Below, piece after piece: positions 44,409 through 53,330 of a stretch of DNA of 64,000 bases. The notes below the pieces were generated by a model that was not told the origin of the DNA, searched no databases, and worked only from the letters and a program-made list of their open reading frames with translations. The stretch covers positions 1-64,000 of the forward strand of contig JAAXUP010000001.1 in assembly GCA_013335935.1 (NCBI GenBank). Direction: 5' to 3'. The translations under genes were made by a program, and so were the position numbers. The DNA is from Eubacteriaceae bacterium (GTDB lineage Bacteria > Bacillota > Clostridia > Eubacteriales > Alkalibacteraceae). Position 1 is the first letter of the stretch, and each line of letters opens with the position of its first letter.

Positions 44409-44423
44409 ACTTGCTATTATCTG
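44409..44423 (+). repeat. promoter-associated direct repeat, copy 2
   Basis: Second copy of the 15-mer ACTTGCTATTATCTG (see 43712). It lies in the 175-bp gap before the 246-aa gene. Confidence 0.55.
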
Positions 44424-44472
44424 TGTTTTAAGTGATAAATGTAATACCAAAAAAGCACAGGAGGTAATTAAA

Positions 44473-45213
44473 ATGGATAGGAAAGAAATGGTTGCTAGAC
44501 TAGGAGAATTCTTTGAAACCAAACCCAGGTATCTGGGACCACCGAGTTTTGCGTACTTGATTGAAACCGGTGACGAGAACTACACCATTGATAGAGAAGG
44601 AAACATAATGGATTCAAAAGACAACAGAGTCGACTTTGAAATGCTGATCAGTGGGAAGAAGATCGAGATGGCGACTGAAATGCTGCCGATTGAGAGTTTC
44701 GAAGTAACGCTGAAGCTAGATGGGCATGGCGCCACATCCTTAAGAAACCTGGCCAACATGATTTATAGCAACCAGGAACTCATTAAAAAAGCATTCAACC
44801 TCGATTATTGCCTGATGGAAGAAGACCTGATAAAACGCTTGAATGAAAAGAAGAATATATCAATCGATGATTTTCAAAGAATAATCACGAGCGCCGAAGC
44901 TGAGAAACATAATGCACTTTCCTTCGACTTTGGAAAACAGCTGATGACTCTCAAGTTAAGCAGGCACTACTTGAATTTGGACGAGACAAATGCATTCATG
45001 AATCTGGCGGTTCTGATGAGTGACTTTGCCAAAACGATGAAGCATGTTTCAAGCAAACCCAAAGAAACAGATAATCCTAAATTCGCATTCCGAGTCTGGC
45101 TCATTAGGCTTGGGATGGTCGGAGACCGCTATAAACTTGATAGGAAAGTTTTGCTTTCAAACCTGGAGGGGAACAGCGCCTTCAGAACGATAGGAAAAGA
45201 GGCTGGCGTATGA
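44473..45213 (+). CDS. conserved phage protein of the amidoligase-associated type, 246 aa
   Basis: Begins MDRKEMVARLGEFFETKPRYL, then SFAYLIETGDENYTIDREG, and has FRVWLIRLGMVGDRYKLDRKVLL near the end. I recognise this pattern from clostridial phages, where it sits in the same block between the ParB-methyltransferase and terminase. Annotated there as virulence-related without firm evidence; function unknown. RBS ACAGGAGG precedes ATG 44473. Overlaps the next gene by 4 bp. Confidence 0.7.
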   Translation: MDRKEMVARLGEFFETKPRYLGPPSFAYLIETGDENYTIDREGNIMDSKDNRVDFEMLISGKKIEMATEMLPIESFEVTLKLDGHGATSLRNLANMIYSNQELIKKAFNLDYCLMEEDLIKRLNEKKNISIDDFQRIITSAEAEKHNALSFDFGKQLMTLKLSRHYLNLDETNAFMNLAVLMSDFAKTMKHVSSKPKETDNPKFAFRVWLIRLGMVGDRYKLDRKVLLSNLEGNSAFRTIGKEAGV

Positions 45214-45398
45214 CAAAGCCAAAGTGCAAACTAATTGGAGAAAACGGAAATATATTTAACCTGATGGGAATCGCAAGCAAAACACTAAAGAGACTAGGAC
45301 TTGCAAAAGAATCTGATGAAATGCTTAACAGGATTAGTGTGTGTGGCAGCTACGATGAAGCCATTCAGATAATTAGTGAATATGTGGAAGTTCAATAG
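45210..45398 (+). CDS. small conserved phage protein, 62 aa
   Basis: Reads KCKLIGENGNIFNLMGIASKTL and SYDEAIQIISEYV. This short family recurs next to the 246-aa protein in clostridial phages, with unknown function. Coupled to it by an ATGA overlap. No gene is seen in the 120 bp that follow. Confidence 0.7.
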   Translation: MTKPKCKLIGENGNIFNLMGIASKTLKRLGLAKESDEMLNRISVCGSYDEAIQIISEYVEVQ

Positions 45399-45521
45399 GC
45401 CAGGAGAAGAAAGAAAGTAGGATCAAGTCAATGTATAATCTGGAAGACATTTCTTGTTATATATAATTAGTTGTCTTATAATAGTGTTAAAGCTTTAATC
45501 TTATAATAAAGGGGAATTTTG

Positions 45522-46580
45522 ATGGGATTTTTCGATTCTATGAAAGAAGTAATAACACAAAAGCCAACAAATTTAAAAAGTCCATATTTTTATAAAATAG
45601 ATAGTGACAATGAGAAGCAGTTGGAGCAATTAAAAGAATTCTATAAAATTGCTTCAGATAATGTGAAACAGCAGGTAGAACGTGACATCAAAATGCTTTC
45701 ATATGGAATAGCAGGAGAAAATAATGTTGCTTTTGAATTGAATAATAGTTATCTTCCGATTATTGTACTGCACGATTTATATCTTGAGTGTGATGGCTTA
45801 TCGGCGCAAATAGACTATTTAATTGTAACTACAAAATTTTCATTAGTAGTGGAATGTAAAAACCTTATTGGTAATATCGAAGTAAATAGTAATGGAGAGT
45901 TTATTCGAACAACAGAATATAATGGCAAATATAAAAAAGAAGGAATTTATAGTCCAATTACACAAAACAACCGCCATCTTGAAATGATAAAGAAAGTCAG
46001 ATCTTCAAGCAAAAATAATCTGTTAACTAAAACTATATTTGAAAAGTCATTTGATGAAAATTATAAATCTGTAGTTGTTCTTGCTAATCCTAAAACAATT
46101 ATTAATATGAAATATGCAAAAAAAGAAATCAAAGAACAAATCATAAGGAGTGACCAGCTAATTACGTATATAAAAAAATTAATAAACGAAAGCAAAAATC
46201 CGGTTTCGTTTGAAAAACAAATGTATGAAATAGCGGACTTCTTCTTGAATTTACATACAACTAATAACGTAGATTATACAAAAAAATATTCGATTGATGA
46301 TAGTGAGGAAAAAGTCAGTGAGAAAAAGGAGATCGAGCCTACAATTAATATTGTTGAAGAGGCACCACTTTATAAAGACTTGAAGCAATATCGCTATGAA
46401 ACTAGTAAAGCCGAAGGAGTTAAGCCATACTTCATTTATAATAATGCGCAGATGCAAGAGTTGATTTCTTCTATGCCTGGAAATCTGGATGATATCAAAA
46501 AAATATCTGGATTTGGAGAAGTTAAATGTCAAAAATATGGGAATGCAATTTTAGAAATTATAAAGGAATATAGATCGTGA
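45522..46580 (+). CDS. NERD and HRDC domain protein, phage cargo gene
   Basis: About 352 aa. The N-terminal half is a NERD nuclease-related domain (SYGIAGENNVAFEL ... LSAQIDYLIVTTKFSLVVECKNLIG; E/D...D...ECK pattern of PD-(D/E)XK folds). The C-terminal 65 residues are an HRDC nucleic-acid-binding domain (LKQYRYETSKAEGVKPYFIY, IKKISGFGEVKCQKYG). The gene is AT-rich, has its own terminator, and separates the small-gene block from terminase. A host-takeover or superinfection-exclusion role is plausible. Start ATG 45522, after AAAGGGGA. Confidence 0.85.
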   Translation: MGFFDSMKEVITQKPTNLKSPYFYKIDSDNEKQLEQLKEFYKIASDNVKQQVERDIKMLSYGIAGENNVAFELNNSYLPIIVLHDLYLECDGLSAQIDYLIVTTKFSLVVECKNLIGNIEVNSNGEFIRTTEYNGKYKKEGIYSPITQNNRHLEMIKKVRSSSKNNLLTKTIFEKSFDENYKSVVVLANPKTIINMKYAKKEIKEQIIRSDQLITYIKKLINESKNPVSFEKQMYEIADFFLNLHTTNNVDYTKKYSIDDSEEKVSEKKEIEPTINIVEEAPLYKDLKQYRYETSKAEGVKPYFIYNNAQMQELISSMPGNLDDIKKISGFGEVKCQKYGNAILEIIKEYRS

Positions 46581-46601
46581 AGTATTAGAATTGAAGATTA
46601 T

Positions 46602-46629
46602 AAAGGGACTCATATGAGTTCCTTTTTTT
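46602..46629 (+). terminator. terminator of the NERD-HRDC cargo gene
   Basis: AAAGGGACTCAT pairs with ATGAGTTCCTTT over a palindromic centre (CATATG) and runs into seven T. Confidence 0.75.
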
Positions 46630-46659
46630 ATATAAAAATTAGGAAAGGAGGTGAGATAA

Positions 46660-47130
46660 ATGGCTCAGAGAGGAAGAAAACCAAAACCAACGGCAATCAA
46701 AGAGCTTGAGGGTAATCCAGGAAAGAGAAAGTTAAATAATAGGGAACCAAAGCCAACGAAGAGAGCGCCAAAGTGTCCGACTTGGCTTGAGCCGGAAGCA
46801 AAAAAAGAATGGCGGCGGACAGCAAAGCATCTAGAAGAACTGGGCATTCTAACGGAAGTGGATATGGCAGCTTTTGCTGGGTACTGCCAGTCATATGCTA
46901 GATGGAAAGAATCAGAAGAATTTATTTCAAAACACGCTATGATTGTAAAGTCTCCTTCTGGTCACTTGGTGCAGGTGCCACATATCTCTATTGCTCAGAC
47001 TTATCTGAAAAGCATGATTCGCCTCTGCGAGCAATTTGGACTCACTCCTTCTGCAAGAAGCCGGATTATCGCTGAAAAAGGCGACATGTCCGATGATCCA
47101 ATGGAATTCATTTTACTCAAGGGAGGATGA
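46660..47130 (+). CDS. terS: terminase small subunit (P27 family)
   Basis: A 156-aa P27-type small terminase: RGRKPKPTAIKELEGNPGKRKL at the N-terminus and CPTWLEPEAKKEWRRTAKHLEELGIL are diagnostic. It recognises the phage packaging site and recruits the large subunit. RBS GGAAAGGAGG precedes ATG 46660. Its link to terL is interrupted by an HNH gene. Confidence 0.92.
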   Translation: MAQRGRKPKPTAIKELEGNPGKRKLNNREPKPTKRAPKCPTWLEPEAKKEWRRTAKHLEELGILTEVDMAAFAGYCQSYARWKESEEFISKHAMIVKSPSGHLVQVPHISIAQTYLKSMIRLCEQFGLTPSARSRIIAEKGDMSDDPMEFILLKGG

Positions 47131-47135
47131 AGCTA

Positions 47136-47666
47136 ATGAAAAAACTCAGTGAAAATCGGTTCAAGATTTCAAAGGATAGAACTCATTTGATAGGTTTCAC
47201 CAGAAAAGGTGAGCCTTTTTTATTTGATCCTGAAGATTTTGAAATTGTAAGAAGACATACCTGGCATATTTCAAAGCGGGGATATCTGACATCAAAGATC
47301 AGTGGAAAAGCCGTGCCAATGCATAGAATATTAGTCAGGAATTCAACACAATTGGTTGTAGACCACATTTCGAGAAACCGGCTGGATAATCGAAGAAGCA
47401 ATCTAAGATTATGTACCCAACAAGAAAATTCATTTAACCAGACACTGCCTCGGAATAATTCGACTGGACATATCGGGGTGAGTTTTATGAAGAAGGCAAA
47501 TGTGTTTGAGGCTTATATTCACCTTAACAATAAAAAACACCACCTGGGACTTTATAAAAATTTGAAAGATGCGGTGATGGTCAGAGACATTGCGGCGCAA
47601 AAATACTTTGGGGAATTCGCCAATTTGAACTATCCGAATGCTGAACCGCTTAATCTGACAGGATAG
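47136..47666 (+). CDS. HNH-AP2 homing endonuclease inserted between terS and terL
   Basis: About 176 aa. The HNH core (VPMHRILVRNSTQLVVDHISRNRLDNRRSNLRLCTQQEN) is followed by an AP2-like DNA-binding segment (TGHIGVSFMKKANVFEAYI ... KKHHLGLYKNLKDAVMVRD). Free-standing endonucleases of this class are mobile and invade conserved phage genes or their borders. Start taken as ATG 47136, 9 nt after GGGAGG; the upstream ATG 47127 overlaps the terS stop. Confidence 0.87.
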   Translation: MKKLSENRFKISKDRTHLIGFTRKGEPFLFDPEDFEIVRRHTWHISKRGYLTSKISGKAVPMHRILVRNSTQLVVDHISRNRLDNRRSNLRLCTQQENSFNQTLPRNNSTGHIGVSFMKKANVFEAYIHLNNKKHHLGLYKNLKDAVMVRDIAAQKYFGEFANLNYPNAEPLNLTG

Positions 47667-47670
47667 ATTT

Positions 47671-49266
47671 ATGAGTGATGAAAATGTTCTGTTTACTCCA
47701 ACAGAGTATATGCTCCCGACATCTCACTATGATGAATGGAGGGCACAACACACCATAAACTTCATCGAAAACCTCAAACACACGAAGGGCGAATGGTACA
47801 ACAAGCCTTTTAAACTTCTTCCTTGGCAGGACACCATCATAAGAAATTTGTTCGGGGTGATAAAACCAAGCGGTTACCGTCAATTCACAACAGCTTATGT
47901 GGAGATCGCCAAGAAGCAAGGCAAAACCGAGCTGGGCGCAGCACTCGCTCTTTACATGCTAACTGCCGATGGAGAAAAAGGTGCAGAGATCTACAGCTGT
48001 GCGGCAGATCGTGCGCAGGCAAGTTTGATCTATAACGTAGCCGTGGATATGATCACACTTTGCCCAGCTCTGAAAAAAAGACTAAAAGTTGTGGCTTCCC
48101 AAAAGCGGATCGTATATCCTGCCATGAATTCCTTCTATCAGGTGCTATCCAGCGAGGCATACTCAAAGCATGGGATATCTCCTACAGCAGTTCTCTTTGA
48201 TGAGACTCATGTAGCGAACCGAGAGATGATGAACGTTATGCTCCATGGTGCCGCTGATGCGAGGAAACAACCGATCAACTTCCTGATCACGACTGCTGGA
48301 AATGATTTTAATAGTATTGGATATGAACTCCACCAAAAAGCAGTCGATGTTTTAAAAGGAAGAAAGGTTGATCACACCTTCTATCCCACCATCTATGCTG
48401 CAGATGAGGATGATGATTGGACAAAGCTGGAGGTCTGGGAGAAAGCAAATCCTAGTCTTGGTGTGACTGTTGATGTAGAAAAAATGCAGATCGCCTGTGA
48501 AAATGCCAGGCAGAATCCTGCCGAGGAGAATCTGTTTAAACAACTAAGACTATGTATTTGGGTTAAGCAGTCAGTTAGATGGATGCCTATGCATGTCTGG
48601 GATGAGTGCAAGTTTTTAGTTGAAGAGCATGAACTAGTTGGTAGGGAGTGCTATGGAGGACTTGATCTCTCAAGCACTACAGATATCACAGCTTTTGTCC
48701 TGGTATTTCCTCCAAGATATGACGAAGAAAAATATGTCGTGCACCCTTACTTCTGGATCCCGGAAGACAATCTAAAACTTCGAGTTCGAAGAGATCATGT
48801 TCCTTATGATATTTGGGAGAAGCAGGGTCATATAAAAACAACTGAGGGAAATGTGGTCCATTATGGATATATAGAAACCTTTATTGAAGATTTGGGAACG
48901 AAGTTTAATATCAAAGAGATTGCTTTCGACAGGTGGGGTGCTGTACAGATGGTTCAAAATCTGGAGGGTATGGGATTTACAGTTATCCCATTCGGTCAAG
49001 GTTATAAAGATATGTCGCCGCCAACGAAAGAGCTCATGAAGTTGACTCTTGAAAAGAGACTAGCCCATGGAGGTCATCCAGCGCTCAGATGGATGATGGA
49101 TAATATCTTTGTAAAAACAGATCCTGCTGGAAACATCAAACCAGATAAGGAAAAATCGACAGAAAGGATAGATGGTGCGGTTGCAACGATTATGGCTTTA
49201 GATCGATCGATTAGAAATGAAAACAGGGAAAGTGTTTATGAAGGTAGAGGGATATTAATCATATAG
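47671..49266 (+). CDS. terL: terminase large subunit
   Basis: A 531-aa packaging motor. ATPase Walker A-like AKKQGKTELGAALALYML, Walker B LFDETHV, and the C-terminal nuclease domain beginning CYGGLDLSSTTDITAFVLVF and ending with the conserved DGAVATIMALD. It translocates and cuts phage DNA into HK97-type proheads. No strong RBS precedes ATG 47671, 4 bp after the HNH gene. Its stop codon abuts the stop of the opposing gene with no gap. Confidence 0.93.
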   Translation: MSDENVLFTPTEYMLPTSHYDEWRAQHTINFIENLKHTKGEWYNKPFKLLPWQDTIIRNLFGVIKPSGYRQFTTAYVEIAKKQGKTELGAALALYMLTADGEKGAEIYSCAADRAQASLIYNVAVDMITLCPALKKRLKVVASQKRIVYPAMNSFYQVLSSEAYSKHGISPTAVLFDETHVANREMMNVMLHGAADARKQPINFLITTAGNDFNSIGYELHQKAVDVLKGRKVDHTFYPTIYAADEDDDWTKLEVWEKANPSLGVTVDVEKMQIACENARQNPAEENLFKQLRLCIWVKQSVRWMPMHVWDECKFLVEEHELVGRECYGGLDLSSTTDITAFVLVFPPRYDEEKYVVHPYFWIPEDNLKLRVRRDHVPYDIWEKQGHIKTTEGNVVHYGYIETFIEDLGTKFNIKEIAFDRWGAVQMVQNLEGMGFTVIPFGQGYKDMSPPTKELMKLTLEKRLAHGGHPALRWMMDNIFVKTDPAGNIKPDKEKSTERIDGAVATIMALDRSIRNENRESVYEGRGILII

Positions 49267-49674
49267 TTAGATTTTCTCAATTCGTCTAACAACTTTCAAA
49301 GTTGCGGGTCCAGTTTTGGCATAAGTCATAGCTGAGGTTACAAACTGGGCGTTAAAGCTTTTGGGGATGTCTTTTTGAGATTTTGTGAGATATCCGAATG
49401 GTTCTAAGATAACACGAACCATAGTGCCAAGAGCCTGTTTTGTAAAATTGTCTGTAAGATCAAAGATCGGTGATGAAAGGCTCAGATAATAGCTTTCAAC
49501 TTGCGATAAGCAAGCACATAGTGCTGGTTTTCCAGCTTCGCTAATGTCAATCATTGCGATGATATTATCATCATCAGAAAGGATGTTTTCAAAGATATGA
49601 ATAGCCTCAGAGTTACCATCGAATTTCTTATAGTTAGGAGCCTTTTGAATAAAGTCAGTAAAGATTGCTTTCAT
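49267..49674 (-). CDS. unknown minus-strand cargo protein between terL and portal, 135 aa
   Basis: I do not recognise this family. It is soluble, with FDGNSEAIHIFENILSDDD and FTKQALGTMVRVILEPFGYL as notable stretches. AAGGAGG lies 7-9 nt before the ATG at 49674. It is transcribed against the late operon from a promoter region with a perfect 21-bp palindrome, so it can be expressed in the lysogen. Its location and independent control mark it as a moron. No homologue or function is offered. Confidence 0.65.
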   Translation of the reverse strand: MKAIFTDFIQKAPNYKKFDGNSEAIHIFENILSDDDNIIAMIDISEAGKPALCACLSQVESYYLSLSSPIFDLTDNFTKQALGTMVRVILEPFGYLTKSQKDIPKSFNAQFVTSAMTYAKTGPATLKVVRRIEKI

Positions 49675-49694
49675 AATAATACCTCCTTAGGTTT

Positions 49695-49746
49695 GTTTGT
49701 TCAAACATGTTATATCACGTAACTAATATAACATGTTTGAACAAAC
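49695..49746. promoter_or_regulatory. perfect 21-bp inverted repeat, operator-like
   Basis: Arms at 49695-49715 and 49726-49746 are exact reverse complements, with a 10-nt spacer. Each arm contains GTTTGTTCAAAC, a near-palindrome itself, resembling the dyads bound by TetR-type repressors. It lies 20 bp upstream of the minus-strand gene and upstream of the 456-aa gene on the plus strand. No regulator gene is adjacent. No terminator T-run is present on either side. Confidence 0.7.
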
Positions 49747-49935
49747 AGTACAATACATTTTTGAATATTGTTTTTAGGGAGTGCAATTGAGTTTGATTTG
49801 TAGTCGTAAAAGATAACTGATTACTTTAAATTGCTAAATTCAATTACCAAATACTGTGGTATAATTTTCTTATAGGGTTCAAGTTAATTGAATTTTTTGA
49901 TTCTCTATGGCAAACAACTTTTGAGGTGATTAATA

Positions 49936-51306
49936 TTGTATGAGTATTCTAAAGTTGAATTAGATAGTATAGTTAGGTTTTTAGATGCAAGAATAATAAT
50001 TGATTCAGCGTATTCTGATTCAGTTAAATTTGCGATTAAGAAAGTTATGAATCGGAATTATAGAGATGAAATCATAGAAATGAAAATTCAAGACACACAA
50101 AATCTTAGGGATTCTTTGTATTTATTGGATAAGTGTGTTAATAACTTTATGGGAATTGTTTGTGAAAGAATTGAGATGTTTAATTACAATTACCTTAAAA
50201 ATAAGGAAGGAACAATTACTTTAACTAATCCAGATCCTACTTCAAAATCAGATTTACTGCATATTCACGACAAAAAAAAATATTCAATAACCAGCTGTGG
50301 ACCAGATGTTAAATTTGGATCTGCTGATTATGTCGTCGAGGAATATATAAAAAAGCATTTGATGAATGAAGAAAGTCATGGATTCATTGATATTACAGGA
50401 TACTTAAAAGCAGAAGACTATTGTGAAAAAACTGGATTTAAAACCTTAAATAAAAGTCAAAATGCAAAAATTCTTGAGGCTATTCGAAAGTATAGATATA
50501 AACCAACTATTCCTAGTGAAATTTCTAGAATGGAATTTCATAGGATCTTCTATTACTATATACATTATTTAACTACTGGGATATTACCTTCTGAGATTGA
50601 AATATCAGATTTGTCAGACTTAATTAGTAGTATTAATAAAAATGAACTTACGGAATCTGATATTAGGAATAAAATTTGCGTTGACCAACCTTCACTTACG
50701 GTGAGTGATATATCTGATTTGAGAGATGAAATCATTAACGCGAATAAAATGAATTCAAATAAACCTGCGGAATCGGCCCAATTAAATAGCGAGAATGAGG
50801 AATCACGTTCAGTAATTTCTGAAAAAATGAAAACTCCAAATATGAGTAAATGGAATTCATTTTGGATTAATCCAAATACTAAAAATGTTGTAAAAGTACT
50901 CAAATACGTGGGTATCGGAATAGCTGCTGTAGGCGGCGGAGTAATTATAGCTAAAAATCCTGAGTTACGCAAAAAAGGTATCAAATATATTAAGGATTTA
51001 CAGGTCCCTCAGAAAATCGGAAAAGGAATCAAGAGTGTTTCAGAAAACATGTCAGTCATTATACCAACTGTGGAAGATGCAATTGAAAACTCACCTGAAA
51101 TAGGAAAGCATATTAATGCAGATAATATTTCATCTTTTAGAGAAGCATTTGACATGTTTTGTATAGGTCTAATTACTAAAATTGAGTTCCATGAAATTGC
51201 TAATTCTATATCAGAGAAAAACGGAAAAAATCCAATAAAGTATCTTAGATTACTGGTGAATTTTTTCGGAGATAATAATGCCGCCAATTTATTAGAAGAT
51301 TTATAA
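49936..51306 (+). CDS. unknown 456-aa predicted membrane protein, phage cargo gene
   Basis: Not recognised. The N-terminal 215 residues look soluble and helical. A low-complexity Ser/Asp/Glu linker (about 220-300) follows, then one hydrophobic helix (VLKYVGIGIAAVGGGVIIA, about 320-338) and a C-terminal soluble domain. A soluble-linker-membrane arrangement is typical of several abortive-infection effectors, but this is inference. The TTG start at 49936 has GAGGTGA 6 nt upstream. Strongly AT-rich, with its own terminator; it separates terL from portal. Confidence 0.65.
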   Translation: MYEYSKVELDSIVRFLDARIIIDSAYSDSVKFAIKKVMNRNYRDEIIEMKIQDTQNLRDSLYLLDKCVNNFMGIVCERIEMFNYNYLKNKEGTITLTNPDPTSKSDLLHIHDKKKYSITSCGPDVKFGSADYVVEEYIKKHLMNEESHGFIDITGYLKAEDYCEKTGFKTLNKSQNAKILEAIRKYRYKPTIPSEISRMEFHRIFYYYIHYLTTGILPSEIEISDLSDLISSINKNELTESDIRNKICVDQPSLTVSDISDLRDEIINANKMNSNKPAESAQLNSENEESRSVISEKMKTPNMSKWNSFWINPNTKNVVKVLKYVGIGIAAVGGGVIIAKNPELRKKGIKYIKDLQVPQKIGKGIKSVSENMSVIIPTVEDAIENSPEIGKHINADNISSFREAFDMFCIGLITKIEFHEIANSISEKNGKNPIKYLRLLVNFFGDNNAANLLEDL

Positions 51307-51337
51307 TTTAATAAACAAAAACAAGTAATACACATTG

Positions 51338-51362
51338 GCATCTTCAAAAGAGGTGCTTTTTT
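51338..51362 (+). terminator. terminator of the 456-aa cargo gene
   Basis: GCATCTT pairs with AGAGGTGC (G-T wobbles allowed) around AAAA-type loop, followed by six T. Confidence 0.6.
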
Positions 51363-51388
51363 AATACCCAATTTTAGGAGGAAGCTAA

Positions 51389-52636
51389 GTGAGAATACCT
51401 TTTTTATCAAAAATATTTCAGCCAAGAGCGGGACCAACAAACAATTTATGGGGAAGTGCTTATAGCTTTTTCTTTGGGAGTACAACAAGTGGAAAGACCG
51501 TGAATGAAAGAACCGCGATGCAGACTACTGCAGTTTATGCCTGCGTCAGGATCCTTTCAGAAACGATAGCTAGTTTGCCACTTCATACATATAAAAATAC
51601 AGTTGTCGGTAAAGAAAAAGCAATAGATCATCCCTTATACCATCTTCTTCATAACGAACCCAATCCAGAGATGACCTCCTTCGTGTTTCGAGAAACACTG
51701 ATGGGTCATCTTTTATTATGGGGAAATGCCTATGCACAAATCATACGAGATGGCAGAGGGAAAGTGGTCGCACTTTACCCACTGATGCCGGACAAGATGG
51801 TCGTTGATAGGACTGTGAGTGGTGAACTTTACTTCGAATACAGAAAAGACACGGGAACGGTGATCTTAAGAAAAGAAGAAGTGCTGCATATACCTGGTCT
51901 TGGTTTTGATGGACTGTTGGGGTACTCACCGATTGCCATGGCCAAAAATGCAATCGGGATGGCAATTGCCACTGAAGAGTATGGAGCAAAGTTCTTTTCT
52001 AATGGTGCCAATCCGGGAGGCGTACTGGAGCACCCTGGGGTGGTTAAAGATCCGACTCGGATTAGAGAAAGCTGGAACGCAGTATATCAGGGAAGTGGAA
52101 ATGCACACAGGGTGGCAGTTTTGGAGGAGGGGATGAAATTTCAGCCGATCGGGATCCCACCCGAGCAAGCACAGTTTCTTGAAACGAGGAAGTTTCAGAC
52201 AGAAGAAATATGCAGGATATTCAGGGTACCGCCTCACTTAGTAGCTTCCTTGGATAGAGCGACTTTCAGCAATATAGAAAACCAGTCGATAAGCTTTGTT
52301 ATCCATACGATAAGGCCTTGGCTTGTACGGCTCGAACAGTCAATCAATAAAGCACTTTTCACTGATGTTGAGAAGAAGGTGTACTTTGTCAGTTTTATTG
52401 TTGACGGCCTACTGCGTGGTGATTATGCGTCCAGGATGCAGGGGTACTCGGTTGGAATACAAAATGGTTTTCTAAGTCCGAATGATATAAGAACTCTTGA
52501 AAACATGAATCTAATACCTGATGAAGAAGGCGGGAATTTGTATATTGTCAACGGCAATATGACGAAGCTCAAAGATACGGGAGCTTTTTCAAATAGAGGA
52601 GGTAATCAAGAAATGGAGGGACAAAAGCTTGAATAA
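51389..52636 (+). CDS. phage portal protein (HK97 family)
   Basis: A 415-aa portal forming the dodecameric ring at the head vertex. Family segments: ACVRILSETIASLPLHTYK, YHLLHNEPNPEMTSFVFRE, GNAYAQIIRDGRGKVVALYPL, FGPS-equivalent EEICRIFRVPPHLVASLDRATFSNIE. The start is GTG 51389 after AGGAGG. It overlaps the protease start by 8 bp. Confidence 0.93.
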   Translation: MRIPFLSKIFQPRAGPTNNLWGSAYSFFFGSTTSGKTVNERTAMQTTAVYACVRILSETIASLPLHTYKNTVVGKEKAIDHPLYHLLHNEPNPEMTSFVFRETLMGHLLLWGNAYAQIIRDGRGKVVALYPLMPDKMVVDRTVSGELYFEYRKDTGTVILRKEEVLHIPGLGFDGLLGYSPIAMAKNAIGMAIATEEYGAKFFSNGANPGGVLEHPGVVKDPTRIRESWNAVYQGSGNAHRVAVLEEGMKFQPIGIPPEQAQFLETRKFQTEEICRIFRVPPHLVASLDRATFSNIENQSISFVIHTIRPWLVRLEQSINKALFTDVEKKVYFVSFIVDGLLRGDYASRMQGYSVGIQNGFLSPNDIRTLENMNLIPDEEGGNLYIVNGNMTKLKDTGAFSNRGGNQEMEGQKLE

Positions 52637-53318
52637 GAAATTTTGGAACTGGGTGAAAAACGAGGAAGGGAGGACACTGTATTTAGATGGTGCGATTGCA
52701 AATGAGACATGGTTCGGGGATGAAGTTACACCCAAGCAGTTCAAATCAGAGCTTATGAATGAAGGTGGTGATATTACCATATGGATCAACTCCCCAGGCG
52801 GCGACGTTTTCGCCGCATCACAAATCTACAATATGCTTATGGACTATAAGGGGAAGGTCACAGTGAAGATCGATGGCTTGGCTGCAAGTGCTGCTTCGGT
52901 GATCGCCATGGCAGGAGGGGAGGTACTTATGTCACCGGTTGCGATGATGATGATCCATAATCCGATGACCATAGCTTTTGGAGATACAGCAGAAATGAAA
53001 AAGGCGATCTCAATGCTTAGTGAGGTGAAGGAAAGCATTATTAACGCATACGAAATAAAAACCGGGCTTTCAAGAGCAAAGCTTGCAAACCTGATGGATG
53101 CAGAAAGCTGGTTTAATGCAAAGAAGGCCATTGAACTTGGATTTGCAGATAAGATTATGTTTTCTGAAGAAAGTGAAGCTACGCCAGAAAATGAAGGAAT
53201 AATATTCAGCAAAGTTGCTGTTATGAATTCATTTTTAAATAGTATTCCCCAGGATAAAAAACCAATGGGAATCGATATTACAACATTAGACAAGAGGCTT
53301 GACCTCTTAAAAATTTAA
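52629..53318 (+). CDS. ClpP-like prohead protease
   Basis: A 229-aa head maturation protease of the ClpP/S14 type. DITIWINSPGGDVFAASQIYNML supplies the oxyanion-hole region, AASAASVIAMAGGEV the nucleophile Ser, MMMIHNPMTIAFG the His, and LMDAESWFNAKKAIELGFAD the third conserved block. It removes scaffold segments from the capsid protein. TTG 52629 is the start, with GGAGG upstream. Confidence 0.92.
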   Translation: MNKKFWNWVKNEEGRTLYLDGAIANETWFGDEVTPKQFKSELMNEGGDITIWINSPGGDVFAASQIYNMLMDYKGKVTVKIDGLAASAASVIAMAGGEVLMSPVAMMMIHNPMTIAFGDTAEMKKAISMLSEVKESIINAYEIKTGLSRAKLANLMDAESWFNAKKAIELGFADKIMFSEESEATPENEGIIFSKVAVMNSFLNSIPQDKKPMGIDITTLDKRLDLLKI

Positions 53319-53330
53319 GGAGGAATTATA

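Noticed and set aside
45396-46685. Resemblance of the sequence after the 62-aa gene to the first codons of terS
   Set aside because: Both are purine-rich; the alignment needs several gaps and does not stand out.
49267-49674. Reading the 135-aa minus-strand gene and terL as an overlapping antitoxin-toxin pair
   Set aside because: They only abut at their stop codons and share no operon; no toxin-antitoxin motif is visible.
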